Part shown: in pieces, positions 43,457-53,380 of the stretch
How positions within the stretch are numbered: the first letter of the stretch is position 1
Layout of the letters: each line of letters starts with the position of its first letter
Source: Terrisporobacter othiniensis
Lineage (GTDB): Bacteria; Bacillota; Clostridia; Peptostreptococcales; Peptostreptococcaceae
Length of the DNA: 64,000 bases
Assembly: GCF_000808015.1 (NCBI RefSeq)
Contig: NZ_JWHR01000059.1
Location: forward strand, 1 to 64,000
Reading direction: 5' to 3'
Made by a program: the position numbers and the translations under genes
Notes under the pieces: generated by a model
The model's database searches: none
Told to the model about the DNA's origin: nothing
Seen by the model: only the letters and a program-made list of their open reading frames with translations

Positions 43457-44659
43457 ATGTTAAAAGATAAAACTGTAGTAATTGGTGTTAGTGGTGGAAT
43501 AGCAGTATACAAAGTATGTGATGTTGTAAGTAGACTAAAAAAACTAAATGCAAATGTTCACATAATTATGACTAAGAGTGCAACTGAATTTGTCACACCT
43601 CTAACTTTTCAATCATTAAGTCAAAATTATGTAGTAAATGATATGTTTGAAGAACCAAAAACTTGGGATGTTGAACATATATCTTTAGCAAAAAAAGCGG
43701 ATGTATTTTTAATTGCACCAGCAACAGCAAATGTAATTGGAAAAGTTGCAAATGGTATATGTGATGATATGTTGACAACTACAGTTATGGCAACTACAGG
43801 GAAAGTACTTATAGCACCTGCTATGAATACGAATATGTATAAAAATCCTATTCTTCAAAGAAACATTAATATATTAAAAGAGTTAGGTTATAATTTTGTA
43901 AACCCAGAAAGTGGTAGACTTGCTTGTGGAGACATAGGAGAAGGAAAACTTGCTTCGCCAGAAATTATTGTTAATACAGTAATAGATTTATTAAACAATA
44001 GAGATAAAGATTTACAAGGAAAAAAAATAATGATAACTGCTGGTCCTACGGTGGAAAGTATCGATCCAGTAAGATATTTAACGAATAGATCTACAGGAAA
44101 AATGGGATATGCTATTGCAAAAATGGCAGCTGATAGAGGGGCAGATGTAACTTTAGTTAGTGGTCCAACAAATATAACTCCACCAGCTAATTTAAAAAAA
44201 CTAATAAAAATTCAATCTGCGGAAGAAATGTATAGTGCAATTATAGATAACTTTGATGAGAATCAAGTAATAATAAAAAGTGCAGCTGTTGCAGATTATA
44301 AACCTAAGACTTATAGTGATAAAAAAATTAAAAAAAGCAATGATGATTTAGTTATAGAATTAGATAGAAATAAGGATATAGCCTATGAATTAGGAAAAAT
44401 TAAAAAAGATAAAATTTTAGTAGGATTTGCTGCTGAAACTAATGACCTTATTGAAAATGCCAAAGGTAAAGTTAATAAGAAAAATTTAGACTTTATTGTT
44501 GCCAATGATTTAACTGAAGAAGGGGCAGGCTTTGGCACTGATACAAATATTGTAAAAATAATTGACAAAGAAGGCAACATAAGTAAATATCCTCAAATGA
44601 AAAAGGATGAAGTTGCAAATGTCATATTAGATAAAGTAAAATCATTATTAGAAAAGTAA
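43457..44659 (+). CDS. coaBC: Bifunctional phosphopantothenoylcysteine decarboxylase / synthetase
   Basis: A 400-residue fusion. The N-terminal flavoprotein CoaC half (GVSGGIAVYKVCDVVSRL, HISLAKKADVFLIAPATANV, and AMNTNMY) decarboxylates phosphopantothenoylcysteine. The C-terminal CoaB half (ITAGPTVESIDPVRYLTNRS, KSAAVADYKP) joins cysteine to phosphopantothenate with CTP. Together they make two consecutive coenzyme A steps. The stop codon is within the following hairpin terminator. Confidence 0.97.
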   Translation: MLKDKTVVIGVSGGIAVYKVCDVVSRLKKLNANVHIIMTKSATEFVTPLTFQSLSQNYVVNDMFEEPKTWDVEHISLAKKADVFLIAPATANVIGKVANGICDDMLTTTVMATTGKVLIAPAMNTNMYKNPILQRNINILKELGYNFVNPESGRLACGDIGEGKLASPEIIVNTVIDLLNNRDKDLQGKKIMITAGPTVESIDPVRYLTNRSTGKMGYAIAKMAADRGADVTLVSGPTNITPPANLKKLIKIQSAEEMYSAIIDNFDENQVIIKSAAVADYKPKTYSDKKIKKSNDDLVIELDRNKDIAYELGKIKKDKILVGFAAETNDLIENAKGKVNKKNLDFIVANDLTEEGAGFGTDTNIVKIIDKEGNISKYPQMKKDEVANVILDKVKSLLEK

Positions 44660-44688
44660 GCATCTATTTATAGATGCTTATATTTTTA
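44657..44688 (+). terminator. Terminator-like hairpin between coaBC and priA
   Basis: Perfect 10-bp stem 44657-44666 with 44671-44680, four-base loop, then TATTTTT. It begins at the coaBC stop codon. Genes continue in the same direction, so it probably attenuates rather than ends the operon. Confidence 0.8.
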
Positions 44689-44742
44689 AGTAATAGATTT
44701 GTCACTTTTAATATGAGAGAAGCGAATTTTAAGGAGCAATCT

Positions 44743-47283
44743 ATGTATAGTGAAAAATACGCAAAAGTTATAGTGAAAAATAACAGCATTTATACAGATA
44801 ACTTGTTTACATATAAAATACCAGATTTTTTATTGGAAGATATTCAAGTAGGACATAGAGTTTTAGTTCCTTTTGGAAGGAGTAATAAACCTATAGAAGC
44901 CTATATATTTTTGATTGCCAATAAAGTAGAAGATAATATAGAGTTTAAAGAATTATTTGATATTCTTGATGAGCATCCTATTTTTAAAGAGGAAGATATA
45001 AATTTAATTCATTGGATAAAAAATAGATATTTATGTACCTATATGGATTGTATATCTTTATTACATCCTAAGGGATATAAGGTAGAGAGTTTTAAAGAAA
45101 TAAGTTTATCGAAAGAAATTAAAAATTTAGATGCTAATAGTTTATACATGAAAATAGATAGCTTAAGTAAAAACAAACAATTTGTTATAAATAAAATAAT
45201 AGAAAATAAAAATAAGATAAAATTAGACAAATTAATAAAAGAAAAGGCAATAGAAGAAAATAGTAATCCTAAGGATTTAAAGCTTTCATCTACTATAAAT
45301 AATCTTTTATTAAAAATGAAAGAAGATAATTTAATTGATATAGTTTGGAATTATAAAAGTCAAAAAAATGAAAAGAAAATTTGTTATGTATCATTGAGTA
45401 TGGAGCCTAATATTATTGAAGAATATATTTCATACAATAAAATTCGATTAGGAGATAAGCAAAGAGAAATTATCGAGTTTTTAAAATATAATGAAGAAGT
45501 AGAAATTAATGATTTAATTAAATTATTAAAAGTTTCAAAATCAAGTATAACTTCTTTGCAAAATAAAAACTTAATAATATTTAATATAAGAGATTATTAT
45601 AGAAGTCCTAAAGAATATTATGATGAAAATAAAAAAGAAATTATACTTAATGAAGAACAAGAAGATGCAATAAAAAAAATAACTTCAGAAATGTTTGATG
45701 AAAATAAAAAGCCTTATATGATTCATGGTGTAACAGGTAGTGGAAAAACAGAAGTTTATATGGAAATAATAGATTATGCTTTAAAACAAGGCTTAGATAG
45801 TATTTTCTTAGTTCCAGAAATTTCTCTAACACCTCAAACTATATCTAGATTGAAAAATAGATTTGGTGATATAGTAGGAGTTTTTCATAGTAGACTATCT
45901 GAAGGAGAAAAGCATGACGTTTTTAAAGCTATAAAAAATGGAAAAATAAGAATATTAATTGGTGCTAGATCAGCTTTATTTGCACCATTCAATAGTTTAG
46001 GTGTAGTAATAATTGACGAATTTCATGAAAGTGCCTATAAATCAGAAAAAAATCCAAAGTTTTCTGCTATTGAAGTAGGTAAATACATGGCTTTGAAGCG
46101 AAATATTACTTTGGTTCTTGGTTCTGCAACACCATCAGTGGAAGAATATTATAGAGCAAAAAATAATGAATACAACTTAATTACTATTAAAAAAAGGGCA
46201 AATAAAAAGCCACTTCCAAAGATAGAGTTAATTGATATGAAAAATGAATTGACTCTAGGTAACAAAAGTATGTTTTCTTATAGTTTGCAAAATGAAATTA
46301 AAGAAGCTTTGAGTGAAAATAATCAAGTTATATTATTTTTAAATAGAAGAGGTTATGGAAATTTTGTTTCTTGTAGAAAGTGTGGGTATGTTTTTTCATG
46401 CAAAAACTGTGATATATCATTGACTTATCATAAACACCAAAATACTGGACGATGCCACTATTGTGGATATGAAGAAATAATACCTAAAACTTGTCCAGAA
46501 TGTGGGAGTGATTATGTTAAGCCTTTTGGAATAGGAACAGAAAAAGTTGAAGAAGAAATAAAAAGACTCTTTGGTAATGCAAAAGTTCTTCGTATGGACA
46601 AAGATACAACATCTAAAAAAGGTGAACTTGATAATATTTTAAATAAGTTCAAAAACAAAGAAGCAAATATCTTAATTGGGACTCAAATGCTTAGTAAAGG
46701 TTTGGACTTTGAAGATGTAACTCTGGTTGGTATTTTATCAGCAGATATGATGTTAAATCTTCCAGATTTTAAAAGTTTTGAAGCCACATTTCAATTGATA
46801 ACTCAAGTATCTGGAAGAGCTGGTAGAAGTGATAAAGAAGGTAAAGTAATACTTCAAACATATGATACAGATCATTATGTAATAAGAAGAGCTTTAAATT
46901 ATGATTTTGAAGGTTTCTATGATGATGAAATAAAGGTAAGAAAGATTTTTAGCTATGCACCATTTAATAATATGATAAGTGTAGTAGTAAGTGGAAAAAG
47001 TGAGAAACTAGTTGAAAAGAATATAAAAAGTATGTATAACTCTCTTATCTATTTATTAAAAGAAAGAGGAGTAGAAGATTTTGACTTTATATTAGGACCG
47101 AGCCCTTGTGCTATTTCAAAAATTAATCAAAACTATAGATATCAATTATTATTTAAAGATGATAATATTGAAATTAATTTATTAAAAGGTATAATAAAAT
47201 ATATATGTATAACGAAAAAGGAAATTGTATTTGATAAAGATGTAAACATTTCAATAGATGTTAATCCAAACAATATTCTTTAA
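44743..47283 (+). CDS. priA: Primosomal protein N' (PriA replication-restart helicase)
   Basis: An 846-residue helicase. The N-terminal DNA-binding domain, Walker [12 protein letters not shown], zinc-binding cysteines ([29 protein letters not shown]) and helicase motifs [18 protein letters not shown] are present. The Walker B region reads DEFHES where family members usually have DEEHE/DEEH. PriA reloads the replication machinery at collapsed forks. ATG 44743 is preferred, with AAGGAG upstream; two earlier in-frame ATGs lack a site. Confidence 0.96.
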   Translation: MYSEKYAKVIVKNNSIYTDNLFTYKIPDFLLEDIQVGHRVLVPFGRSNKPIEAYIFLIANKVEDNIEFKELFDILDEHPIFKEEDINLIHWIKNRYLCTYMDCISLLHPKGYKVESFKEISLSKEIKNLDANSLYMKIDSLSKNKQFVINKIIENKNKIKLDKLIKEKAIEENSNPKDLKLSSTINNLLLKMKEDNLIDIVWNYKSQKNEKKICYVSLSMEPNIIEEYISYNKIRLGDKQREIIEFLKYNEEVEINDLIKLLKVSKSSITSLQNKNLIIFNIRDYYRSPKEYYDENKKEIILNEEQEDAIKKITSEMFDENKKPYMIHGVTGSGKTEVYMEIIDYALKQGLDSIFLVPEISLTPQTISRLKNRFGDIVGVFHSRLSEGEKHDVFKAIKNGKIRILIGARSALFAPFNSLGVVIIDEFHESAYKSEKNPKFSAIEVGKYMALKRNITLVLGSATPSVEEYYRAKNNEYNLITIKKRANKKPLPKIELIDMKNELTLGNKSMFSYSLQNEIKEALSENNQVILFLNRRGYGNFVSCRKCGYVFSCKNCDISLTYHKHQNTGRCHYCGYEEIIPKTCPECGSDYVKPFGIGTEKVEEEIKRLFGNAKVLRMDKDTTSKKGELDNILNKFKNKEANILIGTQMLSKGLDFEDVTLVGILSADMMLNLPDFKSFEATFQLITQVSGRAGRSDKEGKVILQTYDTDHYVIRRALNYDFEGFYDDEIKVRKIFSYAPFNNMISVVVSGKSEKLVEKNIKSMYNSLIYLLKERGVEDFDFILGPSPCAISKINQNYRYQLLFKDDNIEINLLKGIIKYICITKKEIVFDKDVNISIDVNPNNIL

Positions 47284-47300
47284 TTATAGGAGGAAAAATT

Positions 47301-47741
47301 ATGGCAATTAGACAAATAGCTCAAATTGGAGAGCCAGTACTTAGAAAAAAATCAAAGGTTGTAGAAAAATTTGACCAAAAATTAATAGATTTATTAGATG
47401 ATATGGCTGATACTATGTACGAGGCAGATGGTGTAGGACTTGCAGCACCACAAGTTAGTATACTAAAAAGAGTAGTTGTAATAGATGTAGGAGATGGTTT
47501 ATTAGAACTTATAAATCCAGAAATAATAGAAACTAGTGGAGAACAAATAGATGCAGAAGGTTGTTTAAGTGTAGCTGGAGAAAATGGAGATGTTAAAAGA
47601 CCTTATGTAGTAAAAGTAAGAGCTCAAGATAGACATGGAAATACTTTTGAAATAGAAGGCGAAGAATTATTAGCTAGAGCTTTCTGTCATGAGATAGATC
47701 ACTTAGACGGAGTGTTATTCGTAGATAAAGTAGAAAAATAG
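47301..47741 (+). CDS. def: Peptide deformylase
   Basis: A 146-residue metalloenzyme that removes the formyl group from new proteins. The three motifs are present: [16 protein letters not shown] and [11 protein letters not shown], giving the metal-binding Cys and two His. It lies 15 bases before fmt, the enzyme that adds the formyl group. GGAGGA precedes the ATG. Confidence 0.98.
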   Translation: MAIRQIAQIGEPVLRKKSKVVEKFDQKLIDLLDDMADTMYEADGVGLAAPQVSILKRVVVIDVGDGLLELINPEIIETSGEQIDAEGCLSVAGENGDVKRPYVVKVRAQDRHGNTFEIEGEELLARAFCHEIDHLDGVLFVDKVEK

Positions 47742-47755
47742 TAGGAGTGATATAA

Positions 47756-48685
47756 ATGAAAATAGTATTTATGGGAACACCAGACATTGCAAAAGGATGT
47801 CTAGAAAAACTAATAAATGAAAAACTAGATATAGTAGGAGTAGTTACTCAAGCCGATAAACCAATTGGTAGAGGTAAAAAAATGGGTATGCCACCAGTTA
47901 AAGAATTGGCTCTAGAACATGATATACCTGTGTATCAACCGGTTAAGGCTAGAGATGAAGAATTTATAAATACTTTAAAAGAAATTAATCCAGATTTAAT
48001 AATAGTAGTAGCTTATGGTCAAATTCTTCCTAAAGCATTGCTTGATATACCAAAGTTAGGATGTATTAATGTTCATGTATCTTTACTTCCAAAATATAGA
48101 GGAGCAGCACCAATTAACTGGGTAATAATCAATGGAGAAGAAAAAACAGGTGTTACTACAATGTACATGGATGAAGGATTAGATACAGGAGACATAATAC
48201 TTCAAAGTGAATTTGCTTTAAGTAATGAAATAACAGCAGGTGAGCTTCATGATATGATGATGGAACAAGGTGGAAACCTTTTAATAGAAACTATTAATCA
48301 AATAGAAAAAGGATGTGCACCAAGAATAAAGCAAAATGATGAAGAGTCTTCTTATGCACCTATGATGAATAAATCTTTAGGAAATATAGATTTTACTAAG
48401 ACTGCCAGAGAAATTCATAACTTAGTCAGAGGAGTAAATCCTTGGCCAAGTGCTTATACAACTTATGAAGGTAAAACCATGAAAGTTTGGAAAACAAAGG
48501 TTTTAAATGAAAGTGCTAATAAACCATGTGGAACAATACTTAAAGTTGATAAAGATGGTATAAGAGTAGCGACAAACGAGAATATTTTATTAATAGAAGA
48601 AATACAAATGCCAAACAAGAAAAGAGTGGCAGTTTGTGAATATATAAAAGGAAACAAGATCGAAGAGAATACTATTCTAGGTTAG
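47756..48685 (+). CDS. fmt: Methionyl-tRNA formyltransferase
   Basis: A 309-residue enzyme that formylates initiator Met-tRNA. It has MGTPDIAKGCLEKL at the start, the folate-site motif LLPKYRGAAPINW near residue 110, and the C-terminal OB-like domain (AREIHNLVRGVNPWPSAYT). It forms the usual def-fmt pair. Confidence 0.98.
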   Translation: MKIVFMGTPDIAKGCLEKLINEKLDIVGVVTQADKPIGRGKKMGMPPVKELALEHDIPVYQPVKARDEEFINTLKEINPDLIIVVAYGQILPKALLDIPKLGCINVHVSLLPKYRGAAPINWVIINGEEKTGVTTMYMDEGLDTGDIILQSEFALSNEITAGELHDMMMEQGGNLLIETINQIEKGCAPRIKQNDEESSYAPMMNKSLGNIDFTKTAREIHNLVRGVNPWPSAYTTYEGKTMKVWKTKVLNESANKPCGTILKVDKDGIRVATNENILLIEEIQMPNKKRVAVCEYIKGNKIEENTILG

Positions 48686-48692
48686 GCTTATT

Positions 48693-49427
48693 ATGACTGA
48701 TATAAAAAAATACGTTAAGGTAGTTAATGTTTTTTTAATAACTCTTATTTTAAGTGCCTTGCTTATTCATTTATTCTTATCAAAATATATAAATATACTT
48801 TCTTTAGTGATAAATCTTATAGTCATTGGAATAATATTATTAATATTATTTTCAACTGTGATAACATATTTTATTTTAAATGATAAGGAAGTCAATAGAT
48901 ATTTAATGAGAATAAATTATACAATAATAAGATGTATATTTCCTATTATAAGTAATATGGGAAAATTTGCTGGCATATCTAAAGATGAAATAAGAAAAAT
49001 ATTTATTAAAATAAACAATGCTTATATTTACAGTAATAAATATAGTTTTAATAGTGAAGATTTAATAATTTTAATTCCTCATTGTATTCAAAATCATAAT
49101 TGTAAGTTAAAAGTTACAAATGATATTGATAATTGTAAAAAATGTGGTATGTGCAAAATAAATGAGCTACTACAATTAAAAGAAAAATATAATACAAAAA
49201 TATTTATAGCTACAGGAGGAACTTTGGCAAGAAAAGTTATTATTGATAATAAACCCAAAGCAGTAATAGCTGTGGCTTGTGAAAGAGATTTGACATCAGG
49301 AGTAAGAGATGTTAAGGGAATTCCAGTTCTTGGAGTTTTTAACTTAAGACCAAATGGACCTTGTGTAGATACCAATATTAATATTAAAGAAGTAGAGGAA
49401 GCAATAAGTTTCTTTACGTATAAATAA
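48693..49427 (+). CDS. DUF116 membrane protein with cysteine motif
   Basis: A 244-residue protein. Two N-terminal membrane helices (about residues 10-30 and 38-62) are followed by the DUF116 domain with clustered cysteines (PHCIQNHNCK, CKKCGMCKI) and VAVACERDLTSGVRD. The cysteines suggest an iron-sulfur or zinc site. The family is common between fmt and the zinc-protease/rsmB genes in Clostridia; its function is unknown. No good ribosome-binding site precedes the ATG, so it may be translationally coupled to fmt, seven bases upstream. Confidence 0.86.
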   Translation: MTDIKKYVKVVNVFLITLILSALLIHLFLSKYINILSLVINLIVIGIILLILFSTVITYFILNDKEVNRYLMRINYTIIRCIFPIISNMGKFAGISKDEIRKIFIKINNAYIYSNKYSFNSEDLIILIPHCIQNHNCKLKVTNDIDNCKKCGMCKINELLQLKEKYNTKIFIATGGTLARKVIIDNKPKAVIAVACERDLTSGVRDVKGIPVLGVFNLRPNGPCVDTNINIKEVEEAISFFTYK

Positions 49428-49441
49428 GGAGAGTGTTTTAT

Positions 49442-50155
49442 ATGGTTCCAGGTATGGGTTATGGAGGATATTACGGTATGTATTATGATAGAACGATGCT
49501 TTTATTAATACCGGCAGTTCTGTTAACTATCTATGCTCAATATAAAGTTAGTTCAACAACAAATAGATTCTTTAATGTAAGGGCAAATAGAGGCTATAAC
49601 GGTGAAGAGACGGCTAGAAAAATACTAGATAGTAACGGGTTATTTAACGTTAGAATAGAAATGGTTAGAGGAAGACTTAGTGATCATTATGATCCAAGGA
49701 CTAAGGTTTTGAGATTATCACAAGATGTTTATAGTGGTACATCTATAACATCAGTAGCTGTAGCAGCTCATGAATGTGGTCATGCTATACAACATGCACA
49801 TGGATATGCACCTTTAAACATAAGAAGTAGCTTAGTACCTGTTGTAAATTTTGCTTCAAACATGTCTTGGATATTTATAATGCTAGGATTTTTCACAAGA
49901 GGTATTTTCTTACAAATAGGTATATTATTATTTGCTGCTTCAGTATTATTCCAGATAGTAACACTACCTGTAGAATTTAATGCATCAAGTAGGGCCTTAA
50001 CTCAACTTACATCTCTAGGGATAGTAGATGATAGAGAAGTAAGACAAAGTAGAAAAGTACTTCAAGCAGCAGCCTTAACTTATGTGGCGGCAGCAGTTAC
50101 TGCAATTCTTCAACTACTAAGATTAGTAATGATTGCAAATAATCGTGATGATTAA
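49442..50155 (+). CDS. YugP-family zinc metallopeptidase
   Basis: A 237-residue membrane protease. It has an HExxH zinc motif in VAVAAHECGHAIQH (near residue 110), a first helix near residues 15-32, and two or three C-terminal membrane segments. Family Peptidase_M 'neutral zinc metallopeptidase 2'. Substrate unknown. Its place before rsmB is conserved. I use ATG 49442 with AGGAGA upstream rather than the in-frame GTG at 49433. Strongly terminated downstream. Confidence 0.9.
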   Translation: MVPGMGYGGYYGMYYDRTMLLLIPAVLLTIYAQYKVSSTTNRFFNVRANRGYNGEETARKILDSNGLFNVRIEMVRGRLSDHYDPRTKVLRLSQDVYSGTSITSVAVAAHECGHAIQHAHGYAPLNIRSSLVPVVNFASNMSWIFIMLGFFTRGIFLQIGILLFAASVLFQIVTLPVEFNASSRALTQLTSLGIVDDREVRQSRKVLQAAALTYVAAAVTAILQLLRLVMIANNRDD

Positions 50156-50160
50156 TAATT

Positions 50161-50188
50161 AGGTCCTAGTTTACTAGGACCTTTTTTA
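50161..50188 (+). terminator. Intrinsic terminator after the zinc metallopeptidase
   Basis: Perfect 10-bp arms (50161-50170 and 50173-50182), with inner pairs left open as loop, then TTTTTT. Confidence 0.9.
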
Positions 50189-50235
50189 AAACAAATCAAA
50201 AATTAATTAAATTTTGATACAACAAGGAGAAAATT

Positions 50236-51561
50236 ATGAACGCAAGAGAAATAGCATACAAGGTTCTTTTAGATATAGAAAAGAATAAAAATTATTCGAA
50301 TATGGCAATAAATAAACACTTTAAAGATGTGGAGCTATCAAATCAAGACAGAGGATTAGCAACGGAAATAATATATGGTGTAATAGAAAATAAATATTAC
50401 ATAGATTATATGATTGATAAGTTATCAAAAGTAAAAACAAATAAAATGGAGATATACGTTAAAACATTATTAAGAATGGGAATATATCAAATAATGTTTT
50501 TAAATAGTATATCTGATTATGCTGCGGTAAATGAAACTGTAAATTTAGCTAAGAAGAAAAATTCTAAGGTATCAGGATTTATTAATGGAATACTTAGAAA
50601 TGTTATAAGACAAAAAGAAACTATAGGAGCAATAAAGGTAAAAGATGATATAGATTATTTAGCTATTAAATATTCTTATGATAAGTGGATGATAAGAAAC
50701 TGGATGATTCACTTTGGTAGAGAATTTACAGAAGAATTATTAGAGGCTAATAGTCAAAGACCAAGTATTTATTTAAGAACAAATACTTTAAAAATTACTA
50801 GGGATGAACTGATTGAAAAATTAGAAAAGCAAAATATAAAAGCTTATAAGGTAAGTGTAGTGGATGAGGCTATAAAGGTTGAAAATTTAAAAGACATAGA
50901 AAATAACTCTATTTATAAAGAAGGACTATTTACAGTGCAAGATATAAGCTCTATGCTTGTAGGTAAAGTTATGAATCCAGAAGAAAATTCTTTGGTTTTA
51001 GATGTATGTAGTGCTCCTGGTGGGAAAACTACACATATGGCTACATTAATGAATAATACAGGACAAGTAGTATCTAGAGATATATATGAGCATAAATTAA
51101 AGTTAATAAAAGCATCTTGCAAAAGACTTAATCTTACTAATGTGAATGTAGAAGAATATGATGCAATGAAGATTGACAAAGATAGCATAGGTAAATTTGA
51201 TTATGTTTTAGCTGATGTTCCATGCTCAGGCCTTGGAATAATTAGAAGAAAGCCGGAAATAAAATATAAAGAAAAAGAAGAATTCAGAGATTTACCACCA
51301 ATTCAAAAGAAAATACTTGAAAACGCATCTAAGTATGTAAAAAAAGGTGGAACTTTAATATATAGTACTTGTACTATACAAGATAGTGAAAATATTGATG
51401 TTATAAATGAATTTTTACAAAAGAATAAAAACTTTGAATTAGCTCCTATTAATGAGGTAAAGGTTGATTTAGATAATCAAGAAAAAGGTTATATGAAGAT
51501 TTATCCTAATATTCATGAAATGGATGGATTCTTTATATCAAAATTAATTAGAGTAAGGTAG
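50236..51561 (+). CDS. rsmB: 16S rRNA m5C967 methyltransferase
   Basis: A 441-residue SAM-dependent enzyme. N-terminal NusB-like domain (residues ~1-140), then the methyltransferase domain with DVCSAPGGKTTHMATLM, DVPCSGLGIIRRKPE (catalytic Cys pair region) and STCTIQDSEN. It methylates C967 of 16S rRNA. GGAGAA precedes the ATG. It starts the rsmB-rlmN-stp-prkC-rsgA run. Confidence 0.97.
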   Translation: MNAREIAYKVLLDIEKNKNYSNMAINKHFKDVELSNQDRGLATEIIYGVIENKYYIDYMIDKLSKVKTNKMEIYVKTLLRMGIYQIMFLNSISDYAAVNETVNLAKKKNSKVSGFINGILRNVIRQKETIGAIKVKDDIDYLAIKYSYDKWMIRNWMIHFGREFTEELLEANSQRPSIYLRTNTLKITRDELIEKLEKQNIKAYKVSVVDEAIKVENLKDIENNSIYKEGLFTVQDISSMLVGKVMNPEENSLVLDVCSAPGGKTTHMATLMNNTGQVVSRDIYEHKLKLIKASCKRLNLTNVNVEEYDAMKIDKDSIGKFDYVLADVPCSGLGIIRRKPEIKYKEKEEFRDLPPIQKKILENASKYVKKGGTLIYSTCTIQDSENIDVINEFLQKNKNFELAPINEVKVDLDNQEKGYMKIYPNIHEMDGFFISKLIRVR

Positions 51562-51568
51562 TGATAAA

Positions 51569-52600
51569 ATGACAGCAAATAAAGTGGCATTAAAAAATAT
51601 GACAGAAGAAGAATTAAAAGAATTCTTAAAAAGTATAGGTGAAAAACCATTTAGAGGTAGTCAAATATTTTCCTGGATATATAAAGGTGCTAAAACTTTT
51701 GACGATATGAATAATATACCGAAAAGTCTAAGAGAAAAATTAGAAGAGGTATCTTATATAGGAAATATAAAACTAGAATTAGCATTAGAATCAAAAACAG
51801 ATAAATGTAAAAAATATTTATTTGAATTAAATGATGGAAATATAATTGAAACAGTTATGATGGATTATGGAGATAGAATAACTGTTTGTATATCAAATCA
51901 AGTAGGATGTCGAATGGGATGTAAATTTTGTGCATCTACATTAGAAGGACTAATTAGAAACTTAGAGCCGTGGGAAATTTTAGACCAAATTATGAAGGTT
52001 CAAGAAGATACTAATAAAAGAGTTTCTAATTTAGTTTTAATGGGAAGTGGAGAACCATTAGACAACTTTGAAAACACTAAAAAGTTTTTCAAATTAGTAA
52101 ATGAAAAAAATGGATTAAATATAGGATATAGACATATAACTTTATCTACTTGTGGAGTTGTGCCTAAAATATATGAATTTGCTGACTTACAGCTACCTAT
52201 TAATTTAGCTCTTTCATTACATTCTCCTTTTGATGAAGAGAGAAAAAAAATAATGCCTGTTGCCAATGCATATAAAATAGATGATATAATAAAAGCATGT
52301 AAGTATTATATTCAAAAAACAAATAGAAGAGTTACTTTTGAATATTCGTTAATCAGAGGTGTAAATGATTCTAAAAAAGAAGCTGATGCAATTGTAAAAC
52401 TTTTAAAAGGGATGTTATGTCATGTTAACTTAATTCCTATTAACAAAGTAGAAGAAAGAGACTTTGAAAGACCTGATAAAACTTATATTTACAAATTTAG
52501 AGATATCCTAGAAAAAAATAATATTCCGGCAACAGTTAGAATATCTATGGGATCTGATATAGGAGGAGCTTGTGGTCAGCTTAGACGTAAACACAAGTAA
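51569..52600 (+). CDS. rlmN: 23S rRNA (A2503-C2)/tRNA methyltransferase RlmN
   Basis: A 343-residue radical-SAM enzyme. The iron-sulfur CX3CX2C motif is CRMGCKFC near residue 114; GSGEPLDN and the C-terminal GGACGQLRRKH with the methyl-carrying cysteine are present. It methylates adenine 2503 in 23S rRNA and A37 in some tRNAs. It follows rsmB by seven bases. Confidence 0.97.
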   Translation: MTANKVALKNMTEEELKEFLKSIGEKPFRGSQIFSWIYKGAKTFDDMNNIPKSLREKLEEVSYIGNIKLELALESKTDKCKKYLFELNDGNIIETVMMDYGDRITVCISNQVGCRMGCKFCASTLEGLIRNLEPWEILDQIMKVQEDTNKRVSNLVLMGSGEPLDNFENTKKFFKLVNEKNGLNIGYRHITLSTCGVVPKIYEFADLQLPINLALSLHSPFDEERKKIMPVANAYKIDDIIKACKYYIQKTNRRVTFEYSLIRGVNDSKKEADAIVKLLKGMLCHVNLIPINKVEERDFERPDKTYIYKFRDILEKNNIPATVRISMGSDIGGACGQLRRKHK

Positions 52601-52618
52601 ATAAGGAGGGTAATTGCT

Positions 52619-53368
52619 ATGATTTATAATTGTGACTCTCATGTGGGAAAAGTTAGAAAAAATAATGAAGACTACTGTATGGGGGAAATTATACAAACGG
52701 AGGATGATTGTATAGGAATATTTGCTTTAGCTGACGGTATGGGTGGCCATAAAAAAGGAGAGGTAGCAAGCAAAATAGCAGTAGAAAGTATAATAGATTT
52801 TTTAAAAGAGAATATTTCTCAAAGTGGTGGCATAAAAATGGATTATTTAGATGATATAATAAAACAAGGGTATAATTATGCTAATAAGAAAATTTATGCA
52901 AAGGCTTTAGAAGATAATTCTTGTGAAGGTATGGGCACAACTTTAGTTGTGGCAGTTATTTATAAAAATGATGTGATTATAGCTAATGTTGGTGATAGTA
53001 GAGGTTACTTATTGCATAACGATGACTTTAGAAAAATAACTAAAGATCATTCTGTAGTTGAAGAATTGGTAAATGCTAATTTAATAACTGAAGAAGAAGC
53101 TAGACGCCATCCTCGTAGGAATCAAATTACACGAGCAATGGGAGCAGAAGAAATAATTATAGTAGATATATTTAGAGAAAAATTAGAAAAAGATGATATA
53201 TTACTTTTAGCAACAGATGGACTTACTGGTTGTGTAGAAGATGAATCTATAAAAAATATTATTGAACAAGATAAAGGTATTAAAGAAATTTGCCAAGATT
53301 TAATTAATGAGGCTAATAATAATTCTGGTAAGGACAATATATCTGTTATCTTAAGTAAGATTGATTAG
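52619..53368 (+). CDS. PP2C-type serine/threonine phosphatase (Stp/PrpC)
   Basis: A 249-residue protein phosphatase. Metal-binding motifs: ADGMGGHKKGEVAS near residue 38, VGDSRGYLL near residue 122, TDGLTGCVED and GKDNISVIL. It reverses phosphorylation by PrkC, whose gene starts 12 bases downstream. GGAGGG precedes the ATG. Confidence 0.96.
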   Translation: MIYNCDSHVGKVRKNNEDYCMGEIIQTEDDCIGIFALADGMGGHKKGEVASKIAVESIIDFLKENISQSGGIKMDYLDDIIKQGYNYANKKIYAKALEDNSCEGMGTTLVVAVIYKNDVIIANVGDSRGYLLHNDDFRKITKDHSVVEELVNANLITEEEARRHPRRNQITRAMGAEEIIIVDIFREKLEKDDILLLATDGLTGCVEDESIKNIIEQDKGIKEICQDLINEANNNSGKDNISVILSKID

Positions 53369-53380
53369 GATGGTGATATT

